DNA of 49,089 nt, taken from positions 1 through 49,089 of the forward strand of contig QCND01000002.1 in the NCBI GenBank assembly GCA_003213355.1, given 5' to 3'. This DNA comes from Prochlorococcus sp. AG-424-E20 (GTDB taxonomy: Bacteria > Cyanobacteriota > Cyanobacteriia > PCC-6307 > Cyanobiaceae). Positions 9,478-17,669 of this stretch are shown here, one piece after another. The notes beneath the pieces are model-generated. The model searched no databases. It was not told the origin of the DNA and worked only from the letters and a program-made list of their open reading frames with translations. Positions within the stretch are counted from its first letter, which is position 1. The number at the start of each line of letters is the position of its first letter. Position numbers and translations under genes: made by a program.

Positions 9478-10656
9478 TTAAAAATAATTTAATAGCTTAT
9501 CTAGCCTATCAATTCCATCATTGATCATTTCATTTGAAGCTGCATATGAGATTCTGATACATTTATCATCTCCGAAAGCAATCCCTGGAACTATTGCAAG
9601 ACCAACTTTTTCTAGTGCCAATTTGCAGAAACTTATTGAATCTATCTCCTCTAGATTAATTTCTGGGAAAACATAGAAAGCTCCATTGGGAGGGACAAAA
9701 GAAATATGTTTTATTTTTTTTAGTCTGTCTGTTATTAATAACCTCCTTTTGTTGTAAATTTCTGCCATTTCATGAACGCAATCTTTTGAGCCTTGAAGTG
9801 CTGCAATAGCTCCTTTTTGAGCAAAACTACATACATTGCTTGTACTTTGACTTTGCAAAGCAATTGCTTTCTTTATTGCCTCTGCGTTTCCTGTTAAGTA
9901 TCCAATCCTCCAACCGGTCATTGCCCACGCCTTGGCAAAACCGTTGACAGTGAAAATTCTATTTTTTAAGTCTGGTGAGATTTTCGCGAAACTATGATGA
10001 ACTTGATTTGGAGAAATAAGAAATTCATAAATTTCATCACTCATTAATAAAATTCTTGGATGCCTTCTTAAAAAATCGGAAATATTTTTCATCTCTTTCT
10101 CAGTTAAAACACAGCCAGTTGGATTACTTGGAGAATTAATAATTAATAACCTAGTTTTTTCAGTTACGTTTTCTTCTAGAGAATTGATATCAATTTTAAA
10201 ATTATCTTTAGTTGAAGATTTAATTTTAATTGGCTTTGCACCAGCTAAAAGAGTTATCTCTGGATAACTAAGCCAGTAGGGTGAAGGGATCAGGACTTCA
10301 TCTCCAGGGTTTAAAACTACTTGAAATAAATTGTATATTGCTTGTTTCCCTCCATTAGTTACTAAAACATTGTCTATTTTTGTTGGAACTTTATTTATAT
10401 AGGATTGTTTTTGCGCAATGGCTTCTCTTAAATCAGGATCTCCAGCTGCAGGCCCATAACGAGTTTTTCCATCTTTTAATGCTTTTAAAGTTGCATCGAC
10501 AATAAATTCAGGGGTATCGAAGTCAGGTTCCCCTGCGCTTAAACTACAAATATTTTTACCTTCAGCCTTTAAAGCTTTAGCTTTTGCGCTGATCTCAAGA
10601 GTTAAAGAAGGTTTTATGGAGAGAGCTCTTAAAGATATCTGTGATTTGTCAGTCAT
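9478..10656 (-). CDS. Aspartate aminotransferase (class I, AspC-Ib type)
   Basis: This PLP-dependent transaminase of 392 residues converts aspartate and 2-oxoglutarate to oxaloacetate and glutamate. The family also includes prephenate-active members. Key blocks are SLSAGEPDFDTPEF, GGKQAIYNLFQ, SPYWLSYPE, INSPSNPTGCVLT, DEIYEFL and the PLP lysine in NGFAKAWAMTGWRIGY. The C-terminal Arg that binds the substrate carboxylate is in CIRISYA. It lies 15 bases upstream of the phnD-like gene, so it may lead that transcript, and it is divergent from the VOC gene across a 91-base region containing a perfect palindrome. Confidence 0.93.
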   Translation of the reverse strand: MTDKSQISLRALSIKPSLTLEISAKAKALKAEGKNICSLSAGEPDFDTPEFIVDATLKALKDGKTRYGPAAGDPDLREAIAQKQSYINKVPTKIDNVLVTNGGKQAIYNLFQVVLNPGDEVLIPSPYWLSYPEITLLAGAKPIKIKSSTKDNFKIDINSLEENVTEKTRLLIINSPSNPTGCVLTEKEMKNISDFLRRHPRILLMSDEIYEFLISPNQVHHSFAKISPDLKNRIFTVNGFAKAWAMTGWRIGYLTGNAEAIKKAIALQSQSTSNVCSFAQKGAIAALQGSKDCVHEMAEIYNKRRLLITDRLKKIKHISFVPPNGAFYVFPEINLEEIDSISFCKLALEKVGLAIVPGIAFGDDKCIRISYAASNEMINDGIDRLDKLLNYF

Positions 10657-10689
10657 CTTCGAAGTATAACTTCAAAATGTTTTTATTAG

Positions 10690-10708
10690 ATTCACTTTTA
10701 AAGTGAAT
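10690..10708. promoter_or_regulatory. Perfect 19-base palindrome in divergent promoter region
   Basis: attcacttt-t-aaagtgaat has two 9-base arms around one central base. It lies 33 bases from the aminotransferase start and 39 bases from the VOC gene start. The position and symmetry suit a dimeric regulator's operator. The regulator is unknown. Confidence 0.45.
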
Positions 10709-10747
10709 TCATCTATTTATAAACTTACTACTTAATCAGATACTTGC

Positions 10748-11161
10748 ATGCCTTTGATGAAAATAAACTTTGTAATTGCTTCTAAAAACCCTAAAGAATT
10801 GTCAGGATTTTATGCCAAGATCAACTCTGACAAGGTGAATAAAGGTTTTAATGCAACTCATTATTTTATTTCATTAAGTAATCGATCCAAAATACATTTT
10901 TATAGACCTAATAAAAATCACGAATGGCAAAGGAAAGGAAACTCAACCTCATTGTGTTTTCAACGTGAGCCTTGCGAAGATCCATCAAAAATCATAGAGA
11001 GCTGGAAATCTGAGATATTGACAATAGGAGGTAGTGCAATGGGAATTCCAAATTTGGCAAAGTTTGGATGTGAGCAATGGATGCTTGACCCAGAAGGTAA
11101 TCAATTTTTAATTTTGGTGCCCTATCTTTTAAAAGGATCAGATAAGGAAGCTTTAATGTGA
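10748..11161 (+). CDS. VOC (glyoxalase/bleomycin-resistance-like) domain protein
   Basis: This is a 137-residue protein of the vicinal-oxygen-chelate fold. It starts MKINFVIASKNPKELSGFYAKI, the usual first beta-helix unit, and ends with DPEGNQFLILVPY, the usual last strand with a metal-ligand-like Glu/Asp position. Metal ligands cannot be assigned safely, so an enzymatic role is uncertain. ATG 10748 is used; ATG 10757 is an alternative that fits the fold equally well. Its stop overlaps the glycosylase GTG start by four bases, so the two genes are translationally coupled. Confidence 0.75.
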   Translation: MPLMKINFVIASKNPKELSGFYAKINSDKVNKGFNATHYFISLSNRSKIHFYRPNKNHEWQRKGNSTSLCFQREPCEDPSKIIESWKSEILTIGGSAMGIPNLAKFGCEQWMLDPEGNQFLILVPYLLKGSDKEALM

Positions 11162-11721
11162 CCAAAAACAACTCTTCTGATAAAAACGTTTCTAAAGTTT
11201 CTTATTTAAACAACTCCATAAGCAAAATCGTTGTATCTAGGGGGAACCCTTTTGCTAAGTTAATGATTATTGGAGAAGCTCCAGGAGCAAAGGAGGAGGA
11301 GATAGGAGAGCCTTTTGTAGGAAGGTCTGGAAAATTACTTGATAAATTGCTTCAAAATGCTGGGATTGATATTAACCAGGATGTTTATTTTTGCAACGTG
11401 GTCAAATGTAGACCGCCCCAAAATAGACGCCCAACAAAGATTGAAATACATGAAAATCTTCCCTGGTTGTATCAACAAATAAAACTTGTAAACCCTAGAG
11501 TAATAGTTCTAGTTGGAGCAACAGCATTAGATGCCATTTTGAAAGTTAAGTCTCGTATTAGCATCCTCAGGGGTGAATGGATTGATTGGGAGGGCAAACT
11601 TGTAATGCCTGTCTTCCATCCATCTTATTTACTTAGGAATCCATCTAAAGAGGAAGGAAAACCAATGAGTCTGACTAAATCTGATTTTTTAAAAATTAAG
11701 GAAAAAATTGATTTTTTATAA
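11158..11721 (+). CDS. Uracil-DNA glycosylase, family 4/5-like, lacking most Fe-S cysteines
   Basis: This enzyme class removes uracil from DNA to begin base-excision repair. Motif A GEAPGAKEEEIGEPFVGRSG (near residue 40), VVKCRPPQNRRPT (near 83) and motif B FHPSYLLRNP (near 158) define the family-4 type fold. Usual family-4 proteins carry four cysteines for a 4Fe-4S cluster, with two in an N-terminal CxxC. Here the N-terminus has no cysteine, and the expected fourth position reads ENLPWL, leaving mainly the Cys in VKCRPP. The upstream frame has a stop, so no longer form exists. A cluster-free fold is therefore likely. GTG start overlaps the VOC gene stop. Confidence 0.85.
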   Translation: MTKNNSSDKNVSKVSYLNNSISKIVVSRGNPFAKLMIIGEAPGAKEEEIGEPFVGRSGKLLDKLLQNAGIDINQDVYFCNVVKCRPPQNRRPTKIEIHENLPWLYQQIKLVNPRVIVLVGATALDAILKVKSRISILRGEWIDWEGKLVMPVFHPSYLLRNPSKEEGKPMSLTKSDFLKIKEKIDFL

Positions 11722-11773
11722 TAGCCCTTGAATATGTCATTCTTATTTATTAAAGAGGCTCAATTGTTAACCC

Positions 11774-12997
11774 ATGATTGCGACCCTGGAAAAGAATATG
11801 GAAGGAAATAATCTCTCTCAGCGATATAGCACCAGAATTATTCGTAGAGATACTAGACCAGTAATGGTCGGTGATATTGGCATCGGTGGAGATAATCCAG
11901 TGCGTGTTCAATCAATGATTAATGAAGACACGATGGATATCGAGGGCTCAACGGCCGCAATAAGGAGATTACATGAAGTTGGATGTGAGATTGTCAGATT
12001 AACCGTTCCAACTCTTGCAAGTGCAAAAGCTGTGGGGGAAATAAAGAAACTTTTAGCTAGCACTTATCAACCAGTTCCTTTAGTAGCGGATGTTCACCAT
12101 AATGGAATGAAAATAGCTTTAGAAGTAGCTAAGCATGTAGATAAAGTTCGTATCAACCCTGGATTATTCGTTTTTGAAAAACCTGATCCTAATAGAACTG
12201 AATTTACTAAAGATGAAATTGATGTAATTAAAGAGAAGATTATACAAAAATTCCAACCAATTGTTAATACTCTTAAAGAGCAAAATAAGGCCCTCAGAAT
12301 AGGCGTTAACCATGGCTCTTTGTCTGAAAGAATGTTATTTGCTTATGGAGATACTCCATTTGGAATGGTTGAATCAGCTATGGAATTTATTCGAATATGT
12401 CATTCATTAGATTTTCATAATATTGTAATTTCGATGAAGGCTTCTCGAGCTCCCGTGATGCTTGCAGCTTATAGAATGATGGCTGACACTATGGATAAAG
12501 AGGGGTTTAATTATCCTCTGCATTTGGGTGTAACGGAAGCGGGAGATGGGGATTATGGAAGAATTAAAAGTACGGTAGGGATAGGAACATTATTATCAGA
12601 AGGTATTGGAGATACCATAAGAGTTTCTTTAACAGAGGCGCCTGAAAAGGAAATACCAGTTGCATATTCAATTTTACAAGCGGTTGGCTTGAGAAAAACT
12701 ATGGTTGAATATATTAGTTGTCCTAGTTGTGGTAGAACATTATTTAATTTAGAGGAAGTTGTAGCAAGAGTTAGAGACGCTACTCAACATTTAACGGGTT
12801 TGGATATTGCTGTAATGGGTTGCATAGTTAATGGGCCTGGAGAGATGGCAGATGCTGATTATGGTTATGTAGGAAAAGGTGTTGGAACCATTGCTCTTTA
12901 TAGGAATAGAGATGAAATCAAGAGGGTACCTGAGGATGAAGGTGTTCAGGCATTGGTTGACTTAATTAAAGAGGATGGAAAATGGGTAGATCCTTAA
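11774..12997 (+). CDS. ispG: 4-hydroxy-3-methylbut-2-en-1-yl diphosphate synthase (flavodoxin/ferredoxin)
   Basis: IspG (GcpE) catalyses the penultimate step of the MEP isoprenoid pathway, turning MEcPP into HMBPP with a 4Fe-4S cluster. The protein has 407 residues. The TIM-barrel part opens with [14 protein letters not shown]. The cluster domain has [13 protein letters not shown] and [17 protein letters not shown], which supply the Cys ligands and catalytic Glu. The ATG at 11774 is used; ATG 11798 would only remove eight variable residues. It feeds carotenoid, phytol and quinone synthesis. Very sure. Confidence 0.97.
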   Translation: MIATLEKNMEGNNLSQRYSTRIIRRDTRPVMVGDIGIGGDNPVRVQSMINEDTMDIEGSTAAIRRLHEVGCEIVRLTVPTLASAKAVGEIKKLLASTYQPVPLVADVHHNGMKIALEVAKHVDKVRINPGLFVFEKPDPNRTEFTKDEIDVIKEKIIQKFQPIVNTLKEQNKALRIGVNHGSLSERMLFAYGDTPFGMVESAMEFIRICHSLDFHNIVISMKASRAPVMLAAYRMMADTMDKEGFNYPLHLGVTEAGDGDYGRIKSTVGIGTLLSEGIGDTIRVSLTEAPEKEIPVAYSILQAVGLRKTMVEYISCPSCGRTLFNLEEVVARVRDATQHLTGLDIAVMGCIVNGPGEMADADYGYVGKGVGTIALYRNRDEIKRVPEDEGVQALVDLIKEDGKWVDP

Positions 12998-13050
12998 AAA
13001 TAGAATATATCTTTTTATTGTTTTAGTATTAGAAAAATTATTTGATAATT

Positions 13051-14355
13051 ATGTTGAAGAGATTTTTAAAAATATGTTTAGTTATAGCTATTTGCCCTTC
13101 ACCTTCTTTCTCTTTCCAGGCTAATTCCTCTACTTTGATTACTAACAATCCAAAGGAGATTATTGATCAGGTATGGCAAATTATATATCGCGACTTTTTG
13201 GACTATTCAGGGAAATATAAGGCAGAAGATTGGATTAAATTAAGAAAGGAAATATTATCAACCAAATATTTTGATAATGACGAAGCATACATTGCAATTA
13301 AAGACATGTTGACAGAATTAGATGATCCTTATACCAGATTTCTAGACCCTAAAGAATTCAATGAAATGAGAATAGATACAACGGGTGAATTGATGGGAGT
13401 AGGTATTCAAATTTCTCTAGATGAAGTTACTAATCAAATTGTTGTTGTATCACCAATAGAGGGAACTCCGGCCTTTCTAGCAGGAATCAAACCAAAGGAT
13501 ATAATTGTATCTATAGATGGTAAGCCTGTCGAAGGCTTGAGTATAGATAGTACCGTTAAACTTATTCGAGGTAAAAAAGGAACGAAGGTTGATCTAGGTA
13601 TTATTAGAGATGATGAGTTATTAAAAGTCTCGCTAATACGAGATAGAATTGAAATTAATGTAGTTGATAGTCGAATAAACAATACAGGTTCAGGTGCGAA
13701 GATTGGTTATCTAAGGTTAAAACAATTCAATGCAAAATCTCCGAAAGAAATGAGTCTATCGATTAATAAATTAGAAAAACAACAACCTTTTGGTTATGTA
13801 TTAGACCTTAGAAGTAATCCTGGTGGTTTGCTTGAAGCAAGCATTGAAATAGCTAGACAATGGATAAATACTGGAATTATTGTTAGTACTAAAACTAAAG
13901 ACGGTATTACTGATATTAGAAAGGCAAAAAGTAGAGCCTTAACTAACAGACCAGTTGTAGTTTTAATAGATGAAGGATCTGCGAGTGCTAGCGAGATTCT
14001 CTCTGGAGCAATTAAAGATAATAAAAGAGGAGTATTGGTTGGGAAAAAGACTTTTGGGAAAGGACTAGTTCAGTCTGTCAGATCTCTTTCTGATGGCTCA
14101 GGCTTAACAGTTACGGTAGCTAAATATTTAACACCAAGTGGTAAAGATATTAATAAAAATGGAATAGAGCCAGATATTAGAGCAGATCTTTTGTTAAATG
14201 ATAAAAATAAATTAACAAATTCTGATCTAGGAACCTTAAAAGATAGTCAATATGTTGCAGCTGAAAATATTTTACTTAGAAAGTTTAGAGTTGAAGTTAA
14301 TAAAAATTCTTATAACCCCTTGAAATCAAACTTGGGCTATGCCCTAAAAAAGTAG
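13051..14355 (+). CDS. Carboxyl-terminal processing protease (S41)
   Basis: This is a CtpA/B/C-type periplasmic or lumenal serine protease; in cyanobacteria one paralogue matures the D1 protein of photosystem II. It is 434 residues from ATG 13051 (the TTG at 13042 only adds three residues). A signal peptide is present (LKICLVIAICPSPSFSFQA). A PDZ domain follows near residues 110-190 (GVGIQISL ... PAFLAGIKPKDIIVSIDG). The S41 core has the catalytic Ser in DEGSASASEIL and Lys in GKKTFGKGLVQS. Which Ctp paralogue this is cannot be decided here. It is convergent with the DUF1543 gene, stops adjacent. Confidence 0.92.
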   Translation: MLKRFLKICLVIAICPSPSFSFQANSSTLITNNPKEIIDQVWQIIYRDFLDYSGKYKAEDWIKLRKEILSTKYFDNDEAYIAIKDMLTELDDPYTRFLDPKEFNEMRIDTTGELMGVGIQISLDEVTNQIVVVSPIEGTPAFLAGIKPKDIIVSIDGKPVEGLSIDSTVKLIRGKKGTKVDLGIIRDDELLKVSLIRDRIEINVVDSRINNTGSGAKIGYLRLKQFNAKSPKEMSLSINKLEKQQPFGYVLDLRSNPGGLLEASIEIARQWINTGIIVSTKTKDGITDIRKAKSRALTNRPVVVLIDEGSASASEILSGAIKDNKRGVLVGKKTFGKGLVQSVRSLSDGSGLTVTVAKYLTPSGKDINKNGIEPDIRADLLLNDKNKLTNSDLGTLKDSQYVAAENILLRKFRVEVNKNSYNPLKSNLGYALKK

Positions 14356-14910
14356 TTAAAACTTGTCAATTCTCCTATATCCATACCAGTCAGGAACAAT
14401 TTTTTCGCTTCTTTCTTGAGCGTCTGGAATGAGATTTATTTCCCAGTTCTTTATTTTTATAGGATGCAAGTCGTCAACCTGTTCAAAATAATTTATACCT
14501 GAGTAGTCATCATTATGTTTGTTTTTTAAAGTTGTTTCCCAATTTTTTTTAGCTTTTTGCTTTGCCTCAATAGCTTTTTTTGCGACAACTAGTTTGAATT
14601 CATGCTCTTCATACATCTTTTTAGGATTGTACCCACCTAAATTAACAAACCAAAGTTTTGAGGCTTCTATTTTTGGACTAATTAAATTATCTTTATTCGG
14701 TTTGGAAATGACTATTTCGTATCCATCTACATATTTAATACACTTATAACTATCAATATGGAGCCCGCTTTTCTTCCCTAACCATTGTTTCCTAAGCTCA
14801 GGGAATGTATCCTCTATTGTTTTACCTAAAACCCATCTTACATCGTGTATTTCTATATTACTTTTTAAACTTCTTCCCCCTAAAACAACAATAAAAAGAG
14901 ATAAATTCAC
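14356..14910 (-). CDS. DUF1543 family protein
   Basis: This is a soluble protein of about 184 residues. It starts with a small beta strand and GG turn (LFIVVLGGRSLKSNIEIHDV), then WVLGKTIEDTFPELRKQW, the hallmark of DUF1543. The track starts at TTG 14922; I prefer GTG 14910 because the family begins only a few residues before the LGG motif. The function of the family is not known. A second similar strand block occurs at KLWFVNLGGYNPKKMYEEHE, suggesting two related halves. It lies eight bases after the nadA stop and is likely in the nadA operon. Confidence 0.72.
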   Translation of the reverse strand: MNLSLFIVVLGGRSLKSNIEIHDVRWVLGKTIEDTFPELRKQWLGKKSGLHIDSYKCIKYVDGYEIVISKPNKDNLISPKIEASKLWFVNLGGYNPKKMYEEHEFKLVVAKKAIEAKQKAKKNWETTLKNKHNDDYSGINYFEQVDDLHPIKIKNWEINLIPDAQERSEKIVPDWYGYRRIDKF

Positions 14911-14918
14911 ACTTGAAA

Positions 14919-15905
14919 TCAATTACTCATATCAAGCATTTTTTTCAATGGATTATAGGCCATTGATCTAATTTGTTCGTCCATTTGCAACTCTTGATTC
15001 ATTTCTTTTAGGCAATTTAACACTTTTTCTAAGGTATTCATTCTCATGTATGGGCATTCATTGCAACTACAACCATCTAGTCCAGGCACTTCTATATATG
15101 TCTTTAAAGGGTCTTTTAATCTCATTTGATGAATTATTCCTGGCTCAGTTAGCACGATAAATTTATCTTTATTACTATTTTGAGAATAATTCAGCAATTT
15201 GCTTGTTGAGCCAATGAAATCTGCTAAATCTAAAAGATTCTCTTGACATTCAGGATGGGCAAGAACTACAGCGGTTGGATTTTTGATTTTTAATTTTATA
15301 AGCGATTCTTCATTAAAAGTTTCATGAACAAGACATCTGCCTGGCCACAAGGTTAGTTTTCTGCCACTTTGACGTTCAACCCATCTGCCAAGATTCTTAT
15401 CTGGTGCAAATAAAATAGGTAAATCTTTGGGTAATTTGTTTACCAGATCAACTGCGTTACTACTAGTACAAATTAGGTCACTTTTTGCCTTGACCGCTGC
15501 ACTGCAATTTATATAGCTAATGGCAAAATGATCAGGATGCTTGTCTAAGAATTTTTGGAAGTCATCAGGCTGGCAATCATCTGCGAGAGTGCATCCAGCA
15601 TCAAAATCAGGAAGAAGAACAGTCTTATTTGGACTCAAGATCTTTGCTGTCTCAGCCATGAAATGAACGCCACAAAAAACAATGACGTCTGCATTTGTTT
15701 CAGAAGCTTTTCTGGATAATTCAAGTGAATCTCCAATAAAATCTGCAATATCCTGAATGGCAGGCTCTTGATAGTAATGAGCAAGAATTATAGCGTTTCT
15801 TTTTTTACGCAAAAAATTGATCTCATCAATGAGATTTTTGCTTTTATTTGAGACTGATATATCAGTCTTGTAATAGGAAACAGTAGTAATTAGTTTCCAA
15901 GTCAA
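14919..15905 (-). CDS. nadA: Quinolinate synthase A
   Basis: NadA condenses iminoaspartate with dihydroxyacetone phosphate to quinolinate in de novo NAD synthesis, using a 4Fe-4S cluster. The 328-residue protein shows LAHYYQEPAIQDIADFIGDS near the N-terminus, FCGVHFMAETAKIL with the first cluster Cys, LAHPECQENLLDLADFIGST and CSCNECPYMRMNTLEK near the C-terminus. Only a TTG start (15905) is available at a sensible place. The first base of that codon is also the first base of the divergent phosphoesterase gene. High confidence for function. Confidence 0.95.
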   Translation of the reverse strand: MTWKLITTVSYYKTDISVSNKSKNLIDEINFLRKKRNAIILAHYYQEPAIQDIADFIGDSLELSRKASETNADVIVFCGVHFMAETAKILSPNKTVLLPDFDAGCTLADDCQPDDFQKFLDKHPDHFAISYINCSAAVKAKSDLICTSSNAVDLVNKLPKDLPILFAPDKNLGRWVERQSGRKLTLWPGRCLVHETFNEESLIKLKIKNPTAVVLAHPECQENLLDLADFIGSTSKLLNYSQNSNKDKFIVLTEPGIIHQMRLKDPLKTYIEVPGLDGCSCNECPYMRMNTLEKVLNCLKEMNQELQMDEQIRSMAYNPLKKMLDMSN

Positions 15906-16795
15906 TGTGTTGGGGCAGTATAGAGGGTAATTTCCAAAAAAATCTGACAGATATCCGAATTGCTATCGCTGGGGATTTACATGGCTCATGGAGTCAGGAT
16001 GATCTGGATCTGCTTTTGGAACTGAATCCTGATGGTGTTTTATTTGTTGGTGACTTGTCCGACGGTGATTTAAGAATTGTTCGGGGAATAAATAAAATTT
16101 CTATACCCACTTCAGTAATACTGGGAAATCATGATAGAGGTAGAGACGGATCTGGCAATGTTTTAAAAGCCCAGTTGGATTTGTTAGGCGAAAAGAATTG
16201 TTCATGGAATTTATCGAAATGGGGATTAAATGAACTTTCTGTCGTTGGAGCTAGACCTTGCAGTGGTGGGGGAGGGTTTTTCTTAACACCAGAAGTTAAG
16301 TCTGTATTTGGGGAGGTCAGCCTTGATGAGTCTGTCTTTAGGATTGTTTCTGCCGCCAAGTCTGCACCATTAGATTTTCCTCTATTACTACTTGCTCATT
16401 CGGGACCAGTTGGTCTTGGATCAGAAGCTTCTAGCCTTTGTGGCAGAGATTGGAAATTACCATCAATGGATTGGGGGGATAAAGATCTTGGTATAGCAAT
16501 TGATCAAATTCGTAAATTTAGGGTTCCAGAGTTAGTCGTTTTTGGTCATACTCATCATCAATTAAGAATTGGGGGGAATCGAACTAGAAAAACTTTTGCT
16601 CAAGATCTATGGGGAACTTCATATTTAAATGCAGCCTGTGTTCCAAGAAGAGGTATTGATTCTGCAGGTGAGAATTTGTGTCATTTTTCTTGGGTTGAGT
16701 TTTCTAAGAACAAGCTCGTTCATGTATCCCACAGATGGTTTAGAAATGATGCATCAATTGCATATAAAGAGATATTGTTAAACCAAGAAAACTAG
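15905..16795 (+). CDS. Calcineurin-like metallophosphoesterase (TIGR04168-type)
   Basis: This protein of 296 residues has the full set of metallophosphoesterase motifs: GDLHGSW near residue 24, GDLSDGD near 49, GNHDRG near 73, a lone AHSG in the middle and GHTHHQ near 219. These residues bind two metal ions for hydrolysis of phosphate esters. The architecture and Gly-rich insert (CSGGGGFFLTPEV) match a cyanobacterial/plastid subgroup of unknown substrate. The ATG at 15905 shares its first base with nadA's start codon on the other strand, so promoters must lie inside each other's coding region. Confidence 0.85.
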   Translation: MCWGSIEGNFQKNLTDIRIAIAGDLHGSWSQDDLDLLLELNPDGVLFVGDLSDGDLRIVRGINKISIPTSVILGNHDRGRDGSGNVLKAQLDLLGEKNCSWNLSKWGLNELSVVGARPCSGGGGFFLTPEVKSVFGEVSLDESVFRIVSAAKSAPLDFPLLLLAHSGPVGLGSEASSLCGRDWKLPSMDWGDKDLGIAIDQIRKFRVPELVVFGHTHHQLRIGGNRTRKTFAQDLWGTSYLNAACVPRRGIDSAGENLCHFSWVEFSKNKLVHVSHRWFRNDASIAYKEILLNQEN

Positions 16796-16833
16796 TCTTC
16801 ACTGTGTGTTTTTTTCTTGATACCCAATTGACT

Positions 16834-17637
16834 TTAACTTGGCTTATTTAAATCAGGATCCTTAAATTTTCTTTCAGCAATCAAATATGCACCAATTGCA
16901 GCGCCTATAAATCCCAAAATATTTCTCATTAAAGGCAAAATGTCATTAGTTCTAGTTACCACAGGAGCAATGCCGAAAATGCCAAATAGCATTATCCAAA
17001 GAGGAGAAAGGAGCAAAAGCCATCCTATTGAAAATGATTCATTTTCTTTTCTGGGCGAAGCTGCGAAACCTGCAATAATGCCTCCCAACAAAGAGGTCAA
17101 TAAAGTCCATTGCCATTGTTCCTGGGGTAAGCCGGGTACAACTTCACAGCCACCTCGGTCTAAGCAGGTCTCCACCGCTTGTATTGAAGCTAAGATTGCG
17201 CCATCCTCTCCATTGTCTCTTACATAAAATTGGTTGCCAAACCTAGTTTGTAATTCCACCCAAAATATTCTGGGCATGAGTGCAAAGTATGCATCTCCAA
17301 CATTAAAACTTAATAAATTCCCTCCTCTTGGATCAGCAATTATAAGTAAACTTGTTTCATCAAGATCCCAATAGTCCTTGACTGCTAAACCAGGGGTCTT
17401 TTCATATTGAGACAAAACCCTTATTTTCCACCCTGCTTCTTGTTCGTAAGAATTTAGTGAGTTCTCCAAGTCTAATCTTTGTTTCTCACTAAGAGTTCTT
17501 GCTAGATCGATTATGGGTGTTTGTTCTTTTGGTAATAGCTCAGGATTATCGTAAGCAAATGCCCTCGCGCCCATTGAAAACATAATTACTAATCCTAGGC
17601 AAAAAATTATGGCTCTTTTAAATGATTTCTTCAGCAT
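16834..17637 (-). CDS. TPM-domain protein, Psb32-like (photosystem II repair)
   Basis: This is a secreted or lumenal membrane-anchored protein of 267 residues. A signal segment (IIFCLGLVIMFSMGARAFA) ends before AYDNPELLP. A TPM domain (residues ~40-165) follows, with IDLARTLSEKQRLDLENSLN and TSLLIIADPRGGNLLSFNVG. The last ~80 residues contain two or three membrane segments. Psb32 of cyanobacteria and TLP18.3 of plants have this layout and aid photosystem II repair under strong light. The match is by domain order; I did not compare lengths exactly. It is divergent from the MidA-like gene. Confidence 0.82.
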   Translation of the reverse strand: MLKKSFKRAIIFCLGLVIMFSMGARAFAYDNPELLPKEQTPIIDLARTLSEKQRLDLENSLNSYEQEAGWKIRVLSQYEKTPGLAVKDYWDLDETSLLIIADPRGGNLLSFNVGDAYFALMPRIFWVELQTRFGNQFYVRDNGEDGAILASIQAVETCLDRGGCEVVPGLPQEQWQWTLLTSLLGGIIAGFAASPRKENESFSIGWLLLLSPLWIMLFGIFGIAPVVTRTNDILPLMRNILGFIGAAIGAYLIAERKFKDPDLNKPS

Positions 17638-17669
17638 TTGCTTAATTTTCTCTAAAGCTATTCTCCATC

